From Pseudalgibacter alginicilyticus (GTDB lineage Bacteria > Bacteroidota > Bacteroidia > Flavobacteriales > Flavobacteriaceae): a DNA stretch of 64,000 bases. The notes beneath the pieces are model-generated. The model had not been told where the DNA came from and ran no database searches. It worked only from the letters and a program-made list of their open reading frames with translations. The DNA lies in assembly GCF_001310225.1 (NCBI RefSeq), contig NZ_CP012898.1, forward strand, positions 806,001 through 870,000, written 5' to 3'. Shown piece by piece: positions 1 to 7,993 of the stretch (positions are counted from its first letter, which is position 1; every line of letters begins with the position of its first letter). A program made the position numbers and the translations under genes.

Positions 1-748
1 TGGCTATTCTAGAATCATTAGAAGGATGGGTACTCAAAAATTCTGGTGTAGCTCCCCCTCCACTATGAGCCTGCATACGCTTCCACAATTCAGCCGCTTC
101 GTCAGGATTATACCCTGCAACAGCCATGATATAAATACCTATTTGATCTGCTTCTGTTTCATGACTTCTACTAAAAGGCAGCATTAGACCTACTTGAGAA
201 CCTACACCATAATACTGGTTAAATGCATTTTTTGACTCTTCATCTTTAATGGCAATATTTCCAGCTACAGCACCAAATTGTTGAAGCATTCCTGCACTCA
301 TACGTTGCTGACCATGATTTGCTAAAGCATGAGCTACCTCATGCCCCATAATAGCAGCAACCCCTGTTTCATTAGCTGCAATAGGTAAAATACCTGTATA
401 AAATACTATTTTCCCCCCTGGCATACACCAAGCATTAACAGTGGCATCATCAACCAATTTATATTCCCACTTATAATCATTTAAATAACCAACATGTCCA
501 TTGGCTGTTAACCAACGTTCTGCTGCAACAGCTATACGCTGACCAACCCTATTAATCATTTCTGCATCTTTAGTACCCGTTACCACATTATTTTCTGTTA
601 AAAATTGATCATATTGAGCAAAAGCAGTTGGAAACAATTGTGAATTCGGCACCAATGCCATAGTCTTTTTCCCTGTAAAAGGATTGGTTGCACAAGCTAT
701 AATCAACAAAGCTACTGCAGATGTTATAATAATATTTCTAAGTTTCAT
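1..748 (-). CDS. M48 family metalloprotease lipoprotein (C-terminus cut by window edge)
   Basis: Reading the minus strand from ATG 748 gives an open frame to the window edge (249 codons seen). It starts with a lipoprotein signal: a hydrophobic stretch and a lipobox ending at Cys19 (LIIAC). The zinc-protease motif HEVAH lies at about residues 136-140 (GHEVAHAL), and a later ETEAD segment supplies the third zinc ligand typical of M48 peptidases. The family includes BepA/LoiP-like envelope quality-control proteases, so a periplasm-facing role in outer-membrane protein turnover is likely. The true C-terminus lies outside the window. The family call is firm; the substrate is unknown. Confidence 0.9.
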   Translation of the reverse strand, partial: MKLRNIIITSAVALLIIACATNPFTGKKTMALVPNSQLFPTAFAQYDQFLTENNVVTGTKDAEMINRVGQRIAVAAERWLTANGHVGYLNDYKWEYKLVDDATVNAWCMPGGKIVFYTGILPIAANETGVAAIMGHEVAHALANHGQQRMSAGMLQQFGAVAGNIAIKDEESKNAFNQYYGVGSQVGLMLPFSRSHETEADQIGIYIMAVAGYNPDEAAELWKRMQAHSGGGATPEFLSTHPSNDSRIA

Positions 749-848
749 ATTTACTATTTTTTGGTTATAAAAATACAAAAATCATACCTTTTATTATTAG
801 ACCCCTTCTTTATTTATTTGTCACACTTAATTAATCAAAGATATCAAT

Positions 849-878
849 TTGTTATGTTATGTTTTATATCTATTTTCG
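849..878 (+). promoter_or_regulatory. Promoter of msrB, Bacteroidota type
   Basis: TTG at 849-851 is followed after exactly 19 bases by TATTTTCG at 871-878. This matches the TTG-N17-23-TAnnTTTG consensus of Bacteroidota primary-sigma promoters, with one change in the -7 box. It predicts a transcript start about 45-50 bases before the msrB ATG. Confidence 0.55.
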
Positions 879-927
879 ACATAATTCATACAATAATTTT
901 AAAAAAAACTATTTATTTAATTAAGCT

Positions 928-1410
928 ATGAAAAAAATATTCTTAATATGCAGTTCTATAATTCTATTTACTTGCAATACCTCTGCCCAGAAAAAAAACA
1001 AAAAGCAAAGCAACAAGTATACTGTTGTTAAAACTGAAGCCGAATGGAAAGCCCAATTAACTGACATGGAGTTTTACGTATTAAGAAAAGCTGGTACCGA
1101 ACGTGCTTTTTCTAGTCCATTAAATAAAAATGTTGAAGCAGGCATATATGCTTGTAAAGCATGCAACACACCATTATTTAAAAGTGAGCATAAATACGAC
1201 TCAGGTTCAGGTTGGCCCAGTTTTGATAGAGAAATAAAGGGTAATGTGAATTTTTCTACAGATTATAATTTGGGATATGCAAGAACTGAAGAACATTGTG
1301 CTACTTGTGGTGGGCATTTAGGGCATGTTTTCAATGATGGTCCAACAAATACAACTGGGAAACGCCATTGTATTAATGGTGTAGCACTAACATTTATTCC
1401 TAAAAAATAA
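928..1410 (+). CDS. msrB: Peptide-methionine (R)-S-oxide reductase, secreted
   Basis: MsrB reduces the R-epimer of methionine sulfoxide in proteins. The sequence has the two zinc CxxC pairs (Cys76/Cys79 and Cys124/Cys127), the GSGWPSF substrate loop near residues 93-99, and the catalytic Cys148 in RHCING. The first about 20 residues are a signal peptide ending in TSAQ, so this copy acts in the periplasm or as an envelope-anchored protein (Cys16 is a weak lipobox). The 160-residue length fits a single MsrB domain plus signal. It is monocistronic and converges on the NADH dehydrogenase gene, with only six bases between the two genes. No MsrA partner is seen here. Confidence 0.94.
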   Translation: MKKIFLICSSIILFTCNTSAQKKNKKQSNKYTVVKTEAEWKAQLTDMEFYVLRKAGTERAFSSPLNKNVEAGIYACKACNTPLFKSEHKYDSGSGWPSFDREIKGNVNFSTDYNLGYARTEEHCATCGGHLGHVFNDGPTNTTGKRHCINGVALTFIPKK

Positions 1411-1416
1411 ATAAAA

Positions 1417-2700
1417 CTACTCTTTTAATTGCTTTTTGAAAGGTCTAATAATTAATCGTGCTTCTCTATCAAAACGCACATAATTATATACCCAGTTTAC
1501 AAAAACGACCATTCGATTTCTAAAACCAATTAGAAAGAAAAGATGCACAAACATCCAAACATACCATGCAAATATACCCTGAAATCTAAAGCGAGGTAAA
1601 TCTACAACAGCTTTATTCCTTCCTATAGTAGCCATGGCACCTTTATCTTTATAAACAAATGGTTTCATGGGTTTATTTTCTATTAATTTAAGCATATTAT
1701 CACCTAATTGTTCTCCTTGCTGTATTGCAGGTTGTGCCATCATAGGTAAACCTATTGGAAAATCATCCGTAACCATACATGCAATATCTCCTATTGCAAA
1801 AATATTTTTAAAGCCCGTAACTTGATTAAATTCATTAACCAAAAGACGTTCACCCTTTGTTATTAAATCTTTCGCATTCAATCCTTTTATCATAGCACCT
1901 TTTACGCCTGCTGCCCAAATAAGTGTTGCTGCTTCAAAGCTTAAATCGGTATTGGTACTTATTGTCTTTCCATCATAATTTGTTACACGGACATTTTTCC
2001 AAATATTGACACCTAATTTTTCTAAAAAATCTTCAGCTTTTTCCGAAGCTTTATCACTCATCCCTTTTAAAATATGATCTCCTGACTGAATGACATGTAT
2101 TTGCGCCATTCGTGTATCTAAATCTGGATAATCTTTTGGTAAAATTCCTTTTTTTATTTCAGCTAAAGCTCCTGCCAACTCCACACCTGTTGGTCCTCCA
2201 CCAACAATTACAAAATTCATAAGAGTATTACGTTCATTTAAATCTGAAGTTAACAAAGCCTCTTCAAAATTTTCAAGGATTAAGCTTCTTAAGTTTAAAG
2301 ATTCAGGTATGGTTTTCATGGCCATACTATTTTTTTCTATTTCAGAATTACCAAAATAATTAGTTACAGCGCCAGAAGCAACCACTAAATAATCAAACTT
2401 AAGTTCTCCTATGTTGGTTAAAACTTTATTTTCAACAGTATCAATTTTTTCAACATTTGCTAATCTGAAATGAAAATTTGGAAAAGTTTGAAGTATTTTT
2501 CTAATGGGATATGCAATGGAATCTGGCTCTAAACCTCCTGTTGATACTTGATATAATAAGGGTTGAAAAGTATGATAGTTGTTTTTATCCATCAATACAA
2601 CTTGCACCTCTTGTTTAGATAACTTTTTGGCTAAAGCCACTCCTGCAAAACCACCACCGATAATAATGATTCGTGGGTAACTAGTTTTAGGTATGTTCAT
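1417..2700 (-). CDS. ndh: Type II NADH dehydrogenase (NAD(P)/FAD-dependent oxidoreductase)
   Basis: The protein is a two-dinucleotide-binding-domain flavoprotein. The FAD motif IIGGGFAGVALA is at the N-terminus and the NADH motif VGGGPTGVELAGAL near the middle. The C-terminus has a hydrophobic and basic segment (FAWYVWMFVHLFFLIGF) typical of membrane-attached NDH-2 enzymes, which pass electrons from NADH to menaquinone without pumping protons. I chose ATG 2700 (MNIPKTSYP) rather than the upstream ATG at 2730, because the extra ten residues overlap a promoter-like TACCTTTG on the minus strand (2719-2726). About 427 residues, the usual length for the family. Confidence 0.9.
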   Translation of the reverse strand: MNIPKTSYPRIIIIGGGFAGVALAKKLSKQEVQVVLMDKNNYHTFQPLLYQVSTGGLEPDSIAYPIRKILQTFPNFHFRLANVEKIDTVENKVLTNIGELKFDYLVVASGAVTNYFGNSEIEKNSMAMKTIPESLNLRSLILENFEEALLTSDLNERNTLMNFVIVGGGPTGVELAGALAEIKKGILPKDYPDLDTRMAQIHVIQSGDHILKGMSDKASEKAEDFLEKLGVNIWKNVRVTNYDGKTISTNTDLSFEAATLIWAAGVKGAMIKGLNAKDLITKGERLLVNEFNQVTGFKNIFAIGDIACMVTDDFPIGLPMMAQPAIQQGEQLGDNMLKLIENKPMKPFVYKDKGAMATIGRNKAVVDLPRFRFQGIFAWYVWMFVHLFFLIGFRNRMVVFVNWVYNYVRFDREARLIIRPFKKQLKE

Positions 2701-2819
2701 AAAATATAACTTACAAAGCAAAGGTAACATAAAGATGCAAATTTATAAGGCTCTAAATTCTTTATTCAAATTCGATTTCGTAAATTCGTAGCTTCAAAAT
2801 ACAATTTAAAAAATTACAA

Positions 2820-4196
2820 ATGAGCAAATATGATATTATAGTTCTTGGAAGTGGTCCTGGTGGATATGTAACAGCTATTAGAGCATCACAGTTAGGTTTT
2901 AAAACTGCTGTTGTTGAAAAAGAAAATTTAGGTGGTGTATGTTTAAATTGGGGATGTATCCCTACCAAAGCATTATTAAAATCTGCTCAAGTATTTGAAT
3001 ATCTCAAGCATGCTGAGGATTATGGATTGTCTGTAAAAGATTATGATAAAGATTTTGATGCTGTGGTAAAACGCAGTCGCGGTGTTGCAGATGGAATGAG
3101 TAAAGGTGTTCAGTTTCTAATGAAGAAAAATAAAATTGACGTTATAAAAGGTTATGGTAAAATTAAACCTGGCAAAAAAGTTGACGTTGATGGTACTGAG
3201 TACAGTGCTGATAACATTATTATTGCTACCGGTGCTCGCTCTCGCGAATTACCAAATTTACCTCAAGATGGTAAAAAAGTCATAGGTTATAGAGAAGCCA
3301 TGTCTTTACAATCGCAACCTAAGAAAATGATTGTAGTTGGTTCTGGTGCTATTGGCGTGGAGTTTGCCTATTTCTATAATTCTATGGGCACCGATGTTAC
3401 AATTGTAGAATACTTACCAAATGTAGTACCTGTTGAAGATGAAGATGTTTCAAAACAATTAGAGCGTTCATTTACTAAATCTGGTATTAAAATAATGACT
3501 TCTGCTGAAGTTACAAAAGTTGATACTTCTGGTGACGGAGTAAAAGCAACTGTTAAGACAAGTAAAGGTGAAGAAATTCTTGAAGCTGATATTATTTTAT
3601 CTGCAGTTGGTATAAAAACCAATATTGAAAATATTGGATTAGAAGATGTTGGTATTGTAGTAGATAGAGATAAAATTTTAGTTGACAAGTACTACCAAAC
3701 TAATTTACCTGGTTATTATGCGATTGGTGATGTAACTCCTGGTCAAGCATTGGCTCATGTTGCTTCTGCTGAAGGTATTTTATGTGTTGAAAAATTAGCG
3801 GGTCTTCATGTTGATGCTTTAGATTACGGTAACATTCCTGGCTGTACCTATTGTACTCCTGAAATTGCGAGTGTTGGTTTAACTGAAAAACAAGCTAAAG
3901 AAAAAGGTCTTGATATTAAAGTTGGTAAATTTCCGTTCTCTGCATCTGGAAAAGCAAGTGCTGGTGGAAACAAAGATGGTTTTGTAAAAGTTATTTTTGA
4001 TGCTAAATATGGTGAATGGTTAGGCTGTCATATGATTGGAGCTGGTGTAACTGATATGATTGCTGAAGCTGTTTTAGGTAGAAAATTAGAAACAACAGGG
4101 CATGAAGTTTTAAAAACAGTTCATCCACACCCTACAATGAGTGAAGCTGTTATGGAGGCTGTTGCAGCTGCTTACGATGAAGTGATTCACTTATAA
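2820..4196 (+). CDS. lpdA: Dihydrolipoyl dehydrogenase (E3)
   Basis: This is the FAD disulfide oxidoreductase that reoxidises lipoamide in pyruvate and 2-oxoglutarate dehydrogenase complexes and in the glycine cleavage system. Visible are the N-terminal FAD motif (GSGPGGYV), the redox-active disulfide Cys41/Cys46 in GGVCLNWGCIPTKAL, the NAD motif VGSGAIGVEFAYF, the second FAD-binding segment YYAIGD, and the C-terminal His-Glu pair in HPHPTMSEAVMEA. It has 458 residues, the normal length. No E1 or E2 genes are adjacent, so it is probably a shared E3. Its transcript ends at a strong hairpin directly downstream. Confidence 0.96.
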   Translation: MSKYDIIVLGSGPGGYVTAIRASQLGFKTAVVEKENLGGVCLNWGCIPTKALLKSAQVFEYLKHAEDYGLSVKDYDKDFDAVVKRSRGVADGMSKGVQFLMKKNKIDVIKGYGKIKPGKKVDVDGTEYSADNIIIATGARSRELPNLPQDGKKVIGYREAMSLQSQPKKMIVVGSGAIGVEFAYFYNSMGTDVTIVEYLPNVVPVEDEDVSKQLERSFTKSGIKIMTSAEVTKVDTSGDGVKATVKTSKGEEILEADIILSAVGIKTNIENIGLEDVGIVVDRDKILVDKYYQTNLPGYYAIGDVTPGQALAHVASAEGILCVEKLAGLHVDALDYGNIPGCTYCTPEIASVGLTEKQAKEKGLDIKVGKFPFSASGKASAGGNKDGFVKVIFDAKYGEWLGCHMIGAGVTDMIAEAVLGRKLETTGHEVLKTVHPHPTMSEAVMEAVAAAYDEVIHL

Positions 4197-4235
4197 AATT
4201 TTTAAAACTATTAAGTTTTAGATAAATTAGATATT

Positions 4236-4275
4236 AAAAAAAAGTTTCAGAAATACATTTCTGAAACTTTTTTTT
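4236..4275. terminator. Bidirectional intrinsic terminator
   Basis: GTTTCAGAAA (4244-4253) pairs perfectly with TTTCTGAAAC (4258-4267) around a 4-base loop. The arms are flanked by an A-run on the left and a T-run on the right. It lies between the convergent lpdA and outer-membrane-protein genes and can stop both transcripts. Confidence 0.9.
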
Positions 4276-4277
4276 AT

Positions 4278-4790
4278 TTAAAATTTAAGTTTTGCTCCCA
4301 CCTTATACAAAACATAATCGCCTCCATAATTTGTAGTATTGGTAGGATTCGCAATATCTATAGATTCTTTTTTTATCAAATTATAATCTACTCTAGCATC
4401 TACAGATAAGTCTTCTGTTATATCATATTGATATCCGAAAGTTGAAAATAAAGAAACATTACTTACACCCCCATCTACTTTCAAAATATTTATTTTAGGA
4501 CCAAAAAAAACACTGTGTTTATTACTTATGTTGTATCTAACCAATAAAGGATACTCGATATTAGTGTAACTATTCAAAAGGTTGTTATGACTCTTTTCTT
4601 GCATTTCAAGTCTTAAAAACCAATTTTTATTCAAATTATATTCCGAAAAATAACTTCTATAAAACCTTGGCGTATCTAATATGTTTACATCATTTGTAAT
4701 ACTAAAGGAACTTGTTTCAACTAATTTTTCCTGAGAAATTACCAAATTAGAAACCAATATAACCAAAATAAATAGTAGTATTCTCATCAC
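4278..4790 (-). CDS. Small outer-membrane beta-barrel protein
   Basis: A 170-residue secreted protein of no recognised specific family. It has a Sec signal (residues 1-19, ending VISQ), then alternating polar/aromatic beta-strand-like segments (YPLLVRYNI, HSVFFGPKINI, LFSTFGYQYDI, LSVDARVDYNL, YVLYKVGAKLKF) and ends in Phe, the classic C-terminal residue for BAM-assembled barrels. Six to eight strands would fit. Either of two adjacent ATGs (4790 or 4787) may be used. Its final strand resembles the YKVGAK segment of the decayed barrel gene at 5.4-5.8 kb, so the two may be distant paralogues. Function unknown. Confidence 0.75.
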   Translation of the reverse strand: MMRILLFILVILVSNLVISQEKLVETSSFSITNDVNILDTPRFYRSYFSEYNLNKNWFLRLEMQEKSHNNLLNSYTNIEYPLLVRYNISNKHSVFFGPKINILKVDGGVSNVSLFSTFGYQYDITEDLSVDARVDYNLIKKESIDIANPTNTTNYGGDYVLYKVGAKLKF

Positions 4791-4922
4791 ATAAATAATT
4801 AGTATAAGTACTACAAATTTATGATAACAACATGTATGTTATACACAATTATATCATAAATTTAATTCATAAAATGTTAAATATCACATTATACTCAACA
4901 TAAAAATCTCACTGAGTGTGTT

Positions 4923-5339
4923 TTACAAAAAACTTTGAATTGCCAACTCATAACTCTGTAAGCCAAAACCTAAAATAACACCTTTTGCATTAGGCGATAT
5001 AAAAGATTGATGCCTAAACTCCTCTCTGCTAAACGTATTTGAAATATGAACTTCTACCACAGAGGTTTCAATTGCTTTTACTGCATCTCCAATACCAATT
5101 GATGTATGCGTATAAGCAGCAGCATTTAAAATAATACCATCATAATTAAAACCAACTTCATGCATTTTATTAATTAATTCACCTTCTATATTAGATTGAA
5201 AATAATCAATTTGTACCTTAGGGTATTTACTATGTAAAGTTTTTAAAAACTCAGTAAACGTTAAACTCCCGTAAATATTTGGCTCTCTTTTTCCTAACAA
5301 ATTTAAATTAGGACCGTTGATGATTATAAGTTTTTTCAT
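4923..5339 (-). CDS. aroQ: Type II 3-dehydroquinate dehydratase
   Basis: Catalyses the third step of the shikimate pathway, converting 3-dehydroquinate to 3-dehydroshikimate by the type II mechanism. Signature segments are all present: INGPNLNLLGKREP at the N-terminus with the catalytic Tyr23 just after it, NAAAYTHTSIGIGDA (about 73-87), and EVHISNTFSREEFRHQS containing catalytic His98. Its 138 residues match the small dodecameric family. No other aro genes are nearby. The cytosolic enzyme is complete and the start is unambiguous. Confidence 0.96.
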   Translation of the reverse strand: MKKLIIINGPNLNLLGKREPNIYGSLTFTEFLKTLHSKYPKVQIDYFQSNIEGELINKMHEVGFNYDGIILNAAAYTHTSIGIGDAVKAIETSVVEVHISNTFSREEFRHQSFISPNAKGVILGFGLQSYELAIQSFL

Positions 5340-5415
5340 AAGGTAAATATATAAAATTTGAACATAAAAAAACCGAGGCCTGAATTTATGTTTTTAAACA
5401 AAATTATATTGTTCT

Positions 5416-5760
5416 TTAAAAAGTTAAAGCAAATCCAACATGGAACTCAAAGTATCCCTTCAAGAGGTATTTTACTAATAATATAATTTTTAGCCCCTAC
5501 TTTATATGTGAAAGCAGTTCCAAAATCAAAATCGTTATACCCTAAACTGCTTTAATAGCTAAATTGTCCATTACAAAATAACCTCCTTCTGCTCCTAATG
5601 ACCAAGCTGTGTTCCATTAATAGAAGAAAACCCAAAACCTGTATTGGCCTCTATAAGTCATATCTCTTTTCTTGTTTTTCATCCATTATAACTATCTTGA
5701 GCATTTACATTAGTTAATTTGAATACTACAATAAAAGTACTTAATAATAGTTTTTTTCTA
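5416..5760 (-). pseudogene. Decayed outer-membrane beta-barrel protein gene
   Basis: The aroQ-xerD gap is not empty. Read on the minus strand, it contains the ghost of a secreted barrel. From 5757 down: a signal peptide KKLLLSTFIVVF...NVNAQDSYNG whose start codon is now TAG (5758-5760) and which ends in a stop. After frame changes come NTGFGFSSINGTQLG, then AWSLGAEGGYFVMDNLAIKA, then LGYNDFDFGTAFTYKVGAK followed by NYIISKIPLEG, and lastly FHVGFALTF and TAA at 5416-5418, a typical Phe-ending barrel terminus. At least four frame or stop lesions are needed to join these pieces, so it cannot be expressed as one protein. The remnant (about 110 codons) is also shorter than usual 150-200-residue barrels, suggesting internal deletions. 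Confidence 0.82.
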
Positions 5761-5818
5761 CACAAAACCAAAGCTAATCTGTATAATAATACGCTTTAAT
5801 TTATGTATTTTTACATAC

Positions 5819-6715
5819 ATGAAATGGCAAAATTCACTAAAAGATTATCAATTATATTTAAAAATTGAACGTGGATTATCTAAAAATTCCATAGATAATT
5901 ATATTCTTGATGTTAAAAAACTTATTGACTATTTAGATGCAAACCATATAAATATTTCTCCTGTTTCCATATCTTCAGAAATTGTACAACAGTTTATTTA
6001 TGAAGTTGCCAAAACTGTAAATTCCCGATCGCAATCCAGAATCATATCAGGACTTCGGAGTTTTTTCAACTATCTTATTTTTGAAGATTACAGAGCAGAC
6101 AACCCTCTCGAATTAATTGAATCTCCAAAAATTGGAAGAAAATTGCCAGATACTTTGGCAGAAGAAGAAATTGACCAGATTATAAGCGCTGTTGATTTAA
6201 GCAAGCCCGAAGGAGAACGCAACAGAGCGATGCTTGAAACCTTATATGGCTGTGGATTGCGAGTAAGTGAATTAATAAACTTAAAGCTATCAGATTTATT
6301 CTTTGAAGAAGGTTTTATAAAAGTAACAGGAAAAGGAGACAAACAACGCTTTGTACCAATTGTTGACGCTACTAAAAACTATATTAACATTTATAGATAT
6401 CAAATTAGAATACACACCAATATTCAATCTGGACATGAAGATACATTATTTTTAAACAGAAGAGGAAAACAACTTACCAGAGCAATGGTTTTTACAATCA
6501 TCAAACAATTAGTAGAAAAAATTGGTCTTAAAAAAAAGATATCACCCCATACATTTCGGCATTCGTTTGCCACTCACCTATTGCAAAATAATGCAGATTT
6601 GCGTTCCATTCAACTTATGCTGGGTCATGAAAGTATTACAACTACCGAAATTTATGTGCATTTAGATAGACAACATTTAAAAGGAGTGGTTGAAAAATTC
6701 CATCCACGAAAATAA
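5819..6715 (+). CDS. xerD: Site-specific tyrosine recombinase XerD
   Basis: Chromosome-dimer resolution recombinase acting at dif with XerC and FtsK. The N-terminal SAM-like core-binding domain covers residues about 5-90. The catalytic domain has the full set: Arg148 (CGLRVSEL), Lys172 (TGKGDKQR), His244 and Arg247 (HTFRHSFATH), His270 (LGHES) and nucleophile Tyr279 (TEIYVH). At 298 residues it is the housekeeping length, and no integron, phage or att-like repeats are nearby, so it is a core Xer rather than a mobile-element integrase. A perfect inverted repeat, TATGTA-TTTT-TACATA (5802-5817), abuts the start codon and could influence translation initiation. Confidence 0.93.
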   Translation: MKWQNSLKDYQLYLKIERGLSKNSIDNYILDVKKLIDYLDANHINISPVSISSEIVQQFIYEVAKTVNSRSQSRIISGLRSFFNYLIFEDYRADNPLELIESPKIGRKLPDTLAEEEIDQIISAVDLSKPEGERNRAMLETLYGCGLRVSELINLKLSDLFFEEGFIKVTGKGDKQRFVPIVDATKNYINIYRYQIRIHTNIQSGHEDTLFLNRRGKQLTRAMVFTIIKQLVEKIGLKKKISPHTFRHSFATHLLQNNADLRSIQLMLGHESITTTEIYVHLDRQHLKGVVEKFHPRK

Positions 6716-6733
6716 GTATAGAGTTGCTGTTTT

Positions 6734-6764
6734 TTGCTTTTAATTGGTTTTATAGGTACCTTTG
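6734..6764 (+). promoter_or_regulatory. Promoter of the PAS histidine kinase gene
   Basis: TTG at 6734-6736, 20-base spacer, then TACCTTTG at 6757-6764, an exact match to the Bacteroidota -7 box TAnnTTTG. It lies 22 bases before the ATG at 6787, giving a very short leader. Confidence 0.6.
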
Positions 6765-6786
6765 TTAGCTACATACCTACTCATTT

Positions 6787-7944
6787 ATGACCGATATTTT
6801 AGATAAAACATACATTATTAATGACATAGTTGATGTAAATTCAAATTTAAACTACGATAAATTTACGTCACAATTTGCACTTGAAAATTCAAATATTGGT
6901 GTTTGGGATTTTCATTTAAAAACAAATACTGTTCATTATTCAAAAGAAGCAAAAGAAGTGTTATGTATTGAGGATAATAAATATGCTGCATTTAATTGGA
7001 AAAAGATCATACATCCAGATGATTTTGAAAATTTAATTACTGTTCTAAAAAAACATTATGATGGAGAAATCCCCTACTACATTAGCGAACACAGAATTGT
7101 ATGCTACAATGGAAAGCATAAATGGGTTAAAGATAGTGGACGTGTTATTGAAAGAGATGAATTAGGCAACCCATTACGCATAATTGGAACTGTTTGCGAT
7201 ATCTCAGAAAGAAAAGAAAGAGAATTAGAAATCGTTCAAAATTTAGACATAATAACCAATCAAAATAATAGGCTTCAAAATTTTGCACATATTGTTACTC
7301 ATAATTTAAAAGAATACACTGGTAACTTTGAAAGCCTGCTTGAGTTTTATGATGAAGCAGAAACTATAGAGGAAAAAAATGAATTAATTAATCATTTAAA
7401 AACAGTTTCTAACTCATTAAGCAAAACAATTGTTAATTTAAATGAAATAGTAAGTAAACAATCAGCCAGAAAAATTGAGCGTGAAAAGCTTAATATATAT
7501 CAATGTATGGAAGATACCTTTAAAATTATGGATTTAGAAATTGCAAATAAAAAAGCCATAATTATTAACAAAGTAAATCCTCAAATTAATATTTATGCTA
7601 ACCGTTCTTATATGGAAAGTATTATTCAAAATTTAGCTTCCAATGCTTTAAAATATTCTCATCCTAAAAGGAAGCCTATATTAAACATTGATTCTCACTT
7701 ATCGGAAGATGAAATTTTAACTATTACAGTTACAGACAATGGTATTGGTGTTGACTTAAATAAATATGGCAATGATATTTTTGGTTTATATCGTACTTTT
7801 CATGGAAATGAAAATGCTGAAGGCGTTGGGTTGTATCTTACAAAAAGCCAAATAGAAACTTTAGGAGGAAAAATTGAAATTAAAAGTGAAGTAAATATAG
7901 GTACCACTTTTACCATTACAATGAACATAAAAAATCCAGAATAA
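6787..7944 (+). CDS. Cytosolic PAS-domain sensor histidine kinase
   Basis: Order of domains: PAS_3-type sensor domain (about residues 28-140, ending GTVCDISERKERE), a dimerisation/phosphoacceptor helix with His172 in AHIVTHNLKEYTG, and an HATPase domain with the N box (NLASNALKYSHP), G1 box (VTDNGIGVD) and G2 box (EGVGLYLTKSQIE). There is no signal peptide or transmembrane helix, so it senses a cytosolic cue. The THNLKE phosphoacceptor resembles the SHNLR-type variant common in Flavobacteriia. No response regulator is adjacent, so it is an orphan kinase. Its stop codon lies in the loop of its own terminator. Confidence 0.88.
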   Translation: MTDILDKTYIINDIVDVNSNLNYDKFTSQFALENSNIGVWDFHLKTNTVHYSKEAKEVLCIEDNKYAAFNWKKIIHPDDFENLITVLKKHYDGEIPYYISEHRIVCYNGKHKWVKDSGRVIERDELGNPLRIIGTVCDISERKERELEIVQNLDIITNQNNRLQNFAHIVTHNLKEYTGNFESLLEFYDEAETIEEKNELINHLKTVSNSLSKTIVNLNEIVSKQSARKIEREKLNIYQCMEDTFKIMDLEIANKKAIIINKVNPQINIYANRSYMESIIQNLASNALKYSHPKRKPILNIDSHLSEDEILTITVTDNGIGVDLNKYGNDIFGLYRTFHGNENAEGVGLYLTKSQIETLGGKIEIKSEVNIGTTFTITMNIKNPE

Positions 7945-7957
7945 ATCTGGATTTTTT
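7929..7957 (+). terminator. Intrinsic terminator with the stop codon in its loop
   Basis: AAAAAATCCAGA (7929-7940) pairs with TCTGGATTTTTT (7946-7957) around the 5-base loop ATAAA, which contains the TAA stop of the kinase gene. The A/T-rich lower stem lets it act on both strands, which suits the convergent rny gene. Confidence 0.85.
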
Positions 7958-7993
7958 ATGTTTTACATCTTAAGATACCTAAACAGGAAGGAA

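Noticed and set aside
2762-2968. Minus-strand ORF overlapping the 5' end of lpdA
   Set aside because: It is antisense to the conserved FAD-binding start of lpdA and shows no protein features.
5819-6715. Mobile-element integrase reading of the tyrosine recombinase
   Set aside because: Length, core motifs and neighbours fit housekeeping XerD, and there are no att repeats, tRNA or cargo genes.
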